Below, piece by piece: positions 14,514-18,418 of a stretch of 18,418 nt of DNA. Numbering within the stretch: the stretch's first letter is position 1; each line of letters begins with the position of its first letter. A program made the position numbers and the translations under genes. Below the pieces are notes generated by a model. That model had not been told where the DNA came from, ran no database searches, and worked only from the letters and a program-made list of their open reading frames with translations. Origin of the DNA: an uncultured Sutterella sp. (lineage in GTDB: Bacteria; Pseudomonadota; Gammaproteobacteria; Burkholderiales; Burkholderiaceae_F); the NCBI GenBank assembly GCA_900754475.1, contig CAAECY010000042.1, positions 1 to 18,418 of the forward strand, read 5' to 3'.

Positions 14514-14552
14514 GAAAGCCGTCCGACGCACGTTGTCTGGCGGCTTTCTTTT
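14514..14552 (+). terminator. intrinsic terminator after the amidohydrolase gene
   Basis: GAAAGCCG at 14514-14521 pairs with CGGCTTTC at 14541-14548. The 19-base interval can extend the stem (CC, GAC with GTC, GG and a bulged T). TTTT ends the element at 14552. Confidence 0.75.
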
Positions 14553-14639
14553 CGAGTCCGAACCTTGCCTTATTCGTCAAAAATCGTACCGATCCGTGAC
14601 GGTCGGGCTTCGCGCGCCGCCCGAAGAGGAAGGCTCCGT

Positions 14640-14645
14640 TAAAAT
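14640..14645 (+). promoter_or_regulatory. possible -10 box for surE
   Basis: TAAAAT follows the amidohydrolase terminator and lies about 105 bases before surE. No -35 box is evident. A short hairpin, GCCCG/CGGGC at 14684-14697, lies in the presumed leader. Confidence 0.4.
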
Positions 14646-14750
14646 CACGAACACTTTCCACAGACTCCGCCCGCGTTTCCCGGGCCCGACTTCGGGCGCA
14701 TCGTCATGCAAAAAGGGAACGCGGTCCGCACTCTCGAACGGTTCAAACCC

Positions 14751-15521
14751 ATGCACATTCTCGTATCGAACGACGACGGTTACCGAGCCCCCGGCATTCA
14801 GGCGCTTGCGCGCGCCATGCGCCGCTTCGGGCGCGTCACGGTGGTGGCGCCCGACCACAATCATTCGGGCGCTTCGAATTCGCTCACGCTCAATCGGCCG
14901 CTTACGGTCGAACACATGCCGGGCGAAAATCTCTACGTCGTTTCGGGCACTCCGTCCGACTGCGTTCACGTGGCGCTGACGGGCCTTCTCGACGAGATGC
15001 CCGACCTCGTCGTTTCGGGGATCAACTGCGGCGCCAACATGGGCGACGACACGATGTATTCGGGTACGGTCGCGGCGGCGATCGAAGGGTACCTCTTCAA
15101 GGTGCCTTCGATTGCGTTCTCGCAGATCGACAAGGGTTGGGCCGAGCTCGATTCCGCCGCCCGCATTGCCGAGACGGTCGTCGAGCGCTATCTTGAAGAG
15201 CGCGATACGACGGAACCCGTGCTCCTCAACGTCAACATGCCGAACCTTCCCTTCGACGTGGTGAAGGGCATCCGTTCGACGCGCCTCGGGCGCCGCATGA
15301 GCGCCGAACCCGTGATCGAAGAGATGAGCCCGCGGGGCTTCCCGATCTACTGGCTCGGTGCCGCGGGGAAGCCTGCCGACGCCGCGGAAGGGACGGACTT
15401 CTGGGCGACCGCGCACGGGTACGTGTCGGTGACGCCCCTGCAGATCGACCTCACCGCGCACCGCGAGGTCGAGCGCACGGGCCGGTGGCTTGCGGGCGAC
15501 CTGAGCCCGAAGCGCGACTGA
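14751..15521 (+). CDS. surE: 5'/3'-nucleotidase SurE
   Basis: SurE is a cytosolic metal-dependent nucleoside monophosphate phosphatase, classically linked to stationary-phase survival. The 256-residue product begins MHILVSNDDGYRAPGI, the family N-terminus, with metal ligands Asp8 and Asp9. Ser39 lies in APDHNHSGASNSL and Asn92 in SGINCGANMGDD. This is the normal SurE length. The frame also has an ATG at 14706, which would add 15 residues not seen in the family. Neither start has a strong ribosome-binding site. The 14751 start is chosen because it matches the conserved N-terminus. In relatives surE is followed by pcm, nlpD and rpoS. Here nlpD comes next and pcm is absent. Confidence 0.93.
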   Translation: MHILVSNDDGYRAPGIQALARAMRRFGRVTVVAPDHNHSGASNSLTLNRPLTVEHMPGENLYVVSGTPSDCVHVALTGLLDEMPDLVVSGINCGANMGDDTMYSGTVAAAIEGYLFKVPSIAFSQIDKGWAELDSAARIAETVVERYLEERDTTEPVLLNVNMPNLPFDVVKGIRSTRLGRRMSAEPVIEEMSPRGFPIYWLGAAGKPADAAEGTDFWATAHGYVSVTPLQIDLTAHREVERTGRWLAGDLSPKRD

Positions 15522-15573
15522 GGCCGGCCGCGACCGAACTTCCTGCCAAAGCCGACAACGATTGAATTCCAAC

Positions 15574-15580
15574 AAGGAGG
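15574..15580 (+). promoter_or_regulatory. orphan perfect Shine-Dalgarno sequence
   Basis: AAGGAGG is a full match to the anti-Shine-Dalgarno but has no ATG, GTG or TTG in the 5-12 bases downstream. The next ATG (15608) is 27 bases away. It lies in the gap between surE and nlpD. Confidence 0.45.
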
Positions 15581-15607
15581 CGACGGTCCGGCTCCCGAAA
15601 GAACACA

Positions 15608-15643
15608 ATGAAGAAGGGACCCCCGGGGCGTCGAAGTGTATGA
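15608..15643 (+). CDS. possible 11-codon upstream ORF of nlpD
   Basis: ATG at 15608 opens a frame for MKKGPPGRRSV. Its TGA (15641-15643) overlaps the nlpD ATG as ATGA. A weak GAAAGAA precedes it, and a perfect AAGGAGG lies further upstream. nlpD has no good ribosome-binding site of its own, which makes coupling plausible. Translation is not shown. Confidence 0.3.
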   Translation: MKKGPPGRRSV

Positions 15644-16554
15644 ACCGCAACTTGAAACTTTCCGCCGCGGCGCTTGCGGCCTTCGGCGCGCTCGTTCTCA
15701 CGGGCTGCTCGACGATCGATCCGAGCAGCGTGCCCGTCGTGGACCGCTCGCAGTATTCCGCGGGCACGTCCGCGGGTTCCGCCGCGCCCGGGCTCGTTCG
15801 CGACTCGGGCCGCACGCACGTCGTGGCCCCGGGCGACACGATCTACAACATTTCCGTGCGCTACGGGCTCGATGCGGGGCAGCTCGCGCGTCTCAACGCC
15901 ATTACGGATCCGACGCAGTTGCGTATCGGGCAGTCCCTGCGCCTGCCCGAGTCCGTGACGGAGCCGCGCCCCTACGAAGTGTCTTCGTCGGTGCGCGTCA
16001 ACCGCGTGACCGATACCGACGACGAGCCGAAGGCGCCCGAAACCGCGGAAACGCCTTCCACCGTCGTGCGTACGCCGAGCTCGAACGTCGAGGAAACGAC
16101 CGCGATCACGAACGCGCCCGCAAAGCCCGCCGAAGGGAGCGTTGTGGCAACCGCGCCGAAGCCCGAAAAGGCGCCCGCGATCGTGCCGGGGACGCGCCTT
16201 TTGTGGCCCGCGCGCGGCGAGGTGCTTGCCACCTACACGCAAAACAAGATGGGCCTTGACATCGGCGGCACCGTGGGCGACGTGGTCGTCGCGGCCGCGG
16301 ACGGGACGGTCCTCTTCGTGGGCGACGGCGTGAAGGGTTACGGGCAGCTCGTCATCGTGCAGCACACGAAGACCTTCGTTACGGCCTACGGGCACAATTC
16401 GAAGATCGTCGTCAAGGTGGGCGACAAGGTGCGGGCCGGCCAGAAGATTTCCGAGCTCGGCGGCACCGATCCGAAGCGCCCCTTCCTGCGCTTCGAAGTG
16501 CGCGATCACGGCAAACCGGTCGACCCCATGAAGTACCTCGCGCCCCGTCGCTGA
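15640..16554 (+). CDS. nlpD: LysM / M23-domain lipoprotein NlpD (amidase activator type)
   Basis: NlpD-type proteins sit in the outer membrane facing the periplasm and activate cell-wall amidases at division. The 304-residue product has a lipoprotein signal with lipobox LTGC (Cys23) and a LysM peptidoglycan-binding domain (about 59-103, THVVAPGDTIYNISVRYG). A Pro/Thr/Ala-rich linker (about 104-182) and a C-terminal M23 fold (about 184-300) follow. The M23 metal ligands are degenerate: NKMGLD stands for HxxxD and LRFEVR for LHFEVR. The domain is therefore probably non-catalytic, as in known activators. Start 15640 is chosen because it directly precedes the lipoprotein signal. The frame is open further upstream but unlike NlpD. 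It lies between surE and rlmD, where pcm and rpoS would normally also lie. Confidence 0.92.
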   Translation: MNRNLKLSAAALAAFGALVLTGCSTIDPSSVPVVDRSQYSAGTSAGSAAPGLVRDSGRTHVVAPGDTIYNISVRYGLDAGQLARLNAITDPTQLRIGQSLRLPESVTEPRPYEVSSSVRVNRVTDTDDEPKAPETAETPSTVVRTPSSNVEETTAITNAPAKPAEGSVVATAPKPEKAPAIVPGTRLLWPARGEVLATYTQNKMGLDIGGTVGDVVVAAADGTVLFVGDGVKGYGQLVIVQHTKTFVTAYGHNSKIVVKVGDKVRAGQKISELGGTDPKRPFLRFEVRDHGKPVDPMKYLAPRR

Positions 16555-16565
16555 GTCGTTTCCGA

Positions 16566-16598
16566 GAGCGCCCGCACGCCACGCGGGCGTTCTTTTTT
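16566..16598 (+). terminator. intrinsic terminator after nlpD
   Basis: CGCCCGC at 16569-16575 pairs with GCGGGCG at 16583-16589. The stem extends outward through GAG (16566-16568) with TTC, including one G-T pair. TTTTTT follows at 16593-16598. Confidence 0.85.
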
Positions 16599-16600
16599 GG

Positions 16601-16606
16601 CACAAT
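16601..16606 (+). promoter_or_regulatory. possible -10 box for rlmD
   Basis: CACAAT stands three bases after the terminator T run. The presumed leader of about 95 bases contains a bulged GC-rich hairpin (ACCGG with CCGGT, within 16634-16655). No clear -35 box is seen. Confidence 0.3.
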
Positions 16607-16708
16607 GGCGCCTCCGAATTTTCCGACAACCGGACCGGGCGGGCGGCCCGCCGGTCGTCTTGGCATCCGTACCACCCGACACCAACGCAGCGCAAGGAGA
16701 TCCGACTC

Positions 16709-18175
16709 ATGGGACGTCGATCGAAGGAGAAAACCCCGGAATACTTCACCGTGGACGTGGAGCGCCTCGACCAGGAAGGTCGCGGCGTGGCGAAGAGGGA
16801 CGGCAAGGTCGTCTTCATCGTGGGCGCGCTGCCCGGCGAACGCGTGACCTACGAGCGCATCCGCAACAAGGCGAGCTACGAAATGGGGCGCGTGACGGCG
16901 GTGCACCGCGAGAGCGTGCAGCGCGTCAAGCCCGCCTGCCCGAATTTCGGTCACGGCCCCGGGAGCTGCGGCGGCTGCGCCATGCAGCACCTCGACCCGC
17001 TCGCTCAGGTCGCCTATAAGGAAAAGGTTCTCCTCGACACGCTCTGGCACATCGGCAAGGTGCGTCCCGAAAGCGTCCTTGCGCCGATCTACGGGCCCAC
17101 TTGGAACTACCGTCACCGCGCGCGCCTGACGGTGCGCGACGTGGCGAAAAAGGGCGGCGTTCTCGTCGGGTTCCACGAAAAGAGCTCCTCGTACGTCGCC
17201 GACATGACGGAGTGCCGGATTCTTCCGAAGAAGATCTCCGACATGCTCCCCGCGATGCGCGAACTCGTCGCCTCGCTCTCGATCCGTCAGCGCATGCCCC
17301 AGATCGAAGTGGCCGTGGGCGGCGACGGCCGCACCGCGCTCGTTTTCCGCATTCTTGAGGAACCGACCGAGGCCGACCGTCAGGCGATGCTCGACTTCGG
17401 CGACGCGCACGGCGTCGACATCTGGTTCCAGCCGAAGGGCCCCGAAACGGCTCACGCCGTTCGTCCCGAAAACGAAGAAGCGCTCGGTCTGGAACTCCCC
17501 GAATTCAACGTGCGCATCGCCTTCAAGCCCACCGACTTCACGCAGGTCAACCACGCCCTCAACGAGACGATGGTCGGGCGCGCCGTGCGTCTTCTCGACG
17601 TGCACCCCGAGCACAAGGTCGCGGACTTTTTCTGCGGGCTCGGCAACTTCACGCTGCCGCTCGCGCGTCGCAGCGCCCGCGTGATCGGCATCGAAGGCTC
17701 CGAAGGGCTCGTCGCCCGCGCGCGCCGCGGTGCCGAGAGCAACGGCCTGAAGGATAAGACCGAATTCGTCGCCCGCAACCTCTTTACCTGGTGCGAAGAC
17801 GACTGGAACGAACTCAACGCCCGCATGGGCGGGATCGACCGCGTGCTCATTGACCCGCCGCGCGAAGGGGCGCTCGCGCTCTCGCGCGTTCTCGCCGCCA
17901 CCGACGTGCGTCCGGCGCGCGTCGTCTACGTCTCCTGCAACCCGGCGACGCTCGCGCGCGACTGCGCGGTTCTGCACCACGAAGGCGGCTGGCACATCCG
18001 CGCCGCGGGCATCATGAACATGTTCCCGCACACGGGCCACGTCGAATCGATCGCGGTGCTCGAACCAGGCCCGAAGCCCGAGAAGCTTTCCGAAGAAGCC
18101 GAGTCGATCGAAAAGCGCATCGCCGCTCAGGGCGACGACAACGTGAAGATCCGACTTGAGGACGAAGAAGCCTAA
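16709..18175 (+). CDS. rlmD: 23S rRNA m5U1939 methyltransferase
   Basis: RlmD (RumA) transfers a methyl group from SAM to U1939 of 23S rRNA. The 488-residue product has an N-terminal TRAM domain (about 8-66). The iron-sulfur cysteines are Cys77, Cys87 and Cys90 (SCGGC), with Cys169 in MTECRIL. A C-terminal SAM-dependent methyltransferase domain has ADFFCGLGNFTLPLA, the DPPREG motif and the catalytic Cys in VSCNPATLARD. The spacing Cys77-x9-Cys87 is four residues longer than the C-x5-C of E. coli RumA. A charged tail after about residue 450 is lineage-specific. AAGGAGA at 16694-16700 fixes the start. The related TrmA and RlmC enzymes are less likely because of the TRAM domain and the four cysteines. 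Confidence 0.92.
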   Translation: MGRRSKEKTPEYFTVDVERLDQEGRGVAKRDGKVVFIVGALPGERVTYERIRNKASYEMGRVTAVHRESVQRVKPACPNFGHGPGSCGGCAMQHLDPLAQVAYKEKVLLDTLWHIGKVRPESVLAPIYGPTWNYRHRARLTVRDVAKKGGVLVGFHEKSSSYVADMTECRILPKKISDMLPAMRELVASLSIRQRMPQIEVAVGGDGRTALVFRILEEPTEADRQAMLDFGDAHGVDIWFQPKGPETAHAVRPENEEALGLELPEFNVRIAFKPTDFTQVNHALNETMVGRAVRLLDVHPEHKVADFFCGLGNFTLPLARRSARVIGIEGSEGLVARARRGAESNGLKDKTEFVARNLFTWCEDDWNELNARMGGIDRVLIDPPREGALALSRVLAATDVRPARVVYVSCNPATLARDCAVLHHEGGWHIRAAGIMNMFPHTGHVESIAVLEPGPKPEKLSEEAESIEKRIAAQGDDNVKIRLEDEEA

Positions 18176-18196
18176 AGCGCTTTCGGTCTTCGCATG

Positions 18197-18236
18197 AAAA
18201 AAGCGGCCGCTCCTACGTCGAGCGACCGCTTTTTTT
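18197..18236 (+). terminator. intrinsic terminator after rlmD (symmetrical)
   Basis: AAAAAAGCGG at 18197-18206 pairs with CCGCTTTTTT at 18226-18235. Inside, past a C/A mismatch, CGCT pairs with AGCG around a 9-base loop. Flanking A and T runs would let it work in both directions. Confidence 0.9.
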
Positions 18237-18323
18237 CTTCCGTGCCCCGTTTGCCCGCGTTCCAGGGCATCGCGTACGCAGCGGCGAAAAAATCGAGGGC
18301 GTGAAAAATCGTTCGAGACAGGT

Positions 18324-18413
18324 TAGATTTCACAAGATCCAAACATTTCCGGGTGAACGGTGGCAAAAACGAAAAATCGGCCGAACCACCACTTTCAAGC
18401 GTCTCAAGGAGGG
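18324..18413 (+). promoter_or_regulatory. leader and ribosome-binding site of the next gene (off the window)
   Basis: The last 180 or so bases hold no gene I can support. TAGATT at 18324-18329 is a possible -10 box. AAGGAGG at 18407-18413 is a perfect Shine-Dalgarno sequence five bases from the window edge. A coding region should therefore start just past 18418 on the + strand. Confidence 0.4.
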
Positions 18414-18418
18414 AGCAC

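Noticed and set aside
14706..14750. Earlier ATG for surE.
   Set aside because: It adds 15 residues before the invariant MHILVSNDDG start and has no better ribosome-binding site. Kept only as an alternative.
18172..18366. Minus-strand ORF of 64 codons after rlmD.
   Set aside because: It spans the rlmD terminator, lacks a ribosome-binding site and has no recognisable domain.

Overview
This window looks like core chromosome from a GC-rich betaproteobacterium of the order Burkholderiales. Protein style and gene order fit the gut family Sutterellaceae (Sutterella / Parasutterella type) best, but that family assignment is inference from gene content and not a database result. All supported genes lie on the + strand. 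I see no insertion sequence, prophage, CRISPR array or rRNA.

Layout. (1) 1-137: the end of an unrecognised gene. (2) 356-5164: the translation cluster rpmI-rplT-pheS-pheT-ihfA, encoding L35, L20, both subunits of phenylalanyl-tRNA synthetase and IHF-alpha. It is broken into units by leaders with hairpins and by terminators. (3) 5241-5317: tRNA-Pro(GGG) with its own promoter and a perfect UUCG-loop terminator. (4) 5392-11736: a full phosphate-starvation locus, with tandem Pho boxes followed by pstS-pstC-pstA-pstB-phoU-phoB-phoR and a strong terminator. PstSCAB imports phosphate, PhoU links transporter state to the sensor kinase PhoR, and PhoR phosphorylates PhoB, which should bind the Pho boxes and close the loop. 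(5) 11870-14552: a two-gene unit of a polytopic membrane transporter of unclear substrate and a cytosolic M20D amidohydrolase, plausibly an import-and-deacylate module for N-acyl amino acids or small peptides. (6) 14640-16598: surE and nlpD. (7) 16601-18236: rlmD and its terminator. The window ends on a Shine-Dalgarno sequence for a gene that starts just beyond it.

Most of the window is ordinary housekeeping DNA, and I did not find a new multi-gene system. The points most worth a second look are small and specific. IHF-alpha carries Leu in place of the near-universal DNA-intercalating proline. A terminator hairpin before ihfA abuts a -10-like box, so its strength may depend on where transcription starts. 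pcm and rpoS are missing from between surE, nlpD and rlmD. pstS and nlpD each have a tiny upstream ORF overlapping the start codon as ATGA. Several transcription units have GC-rich hairpin leaders, two of them terminator-like, behind a TANAAT box with no recognisable -35.
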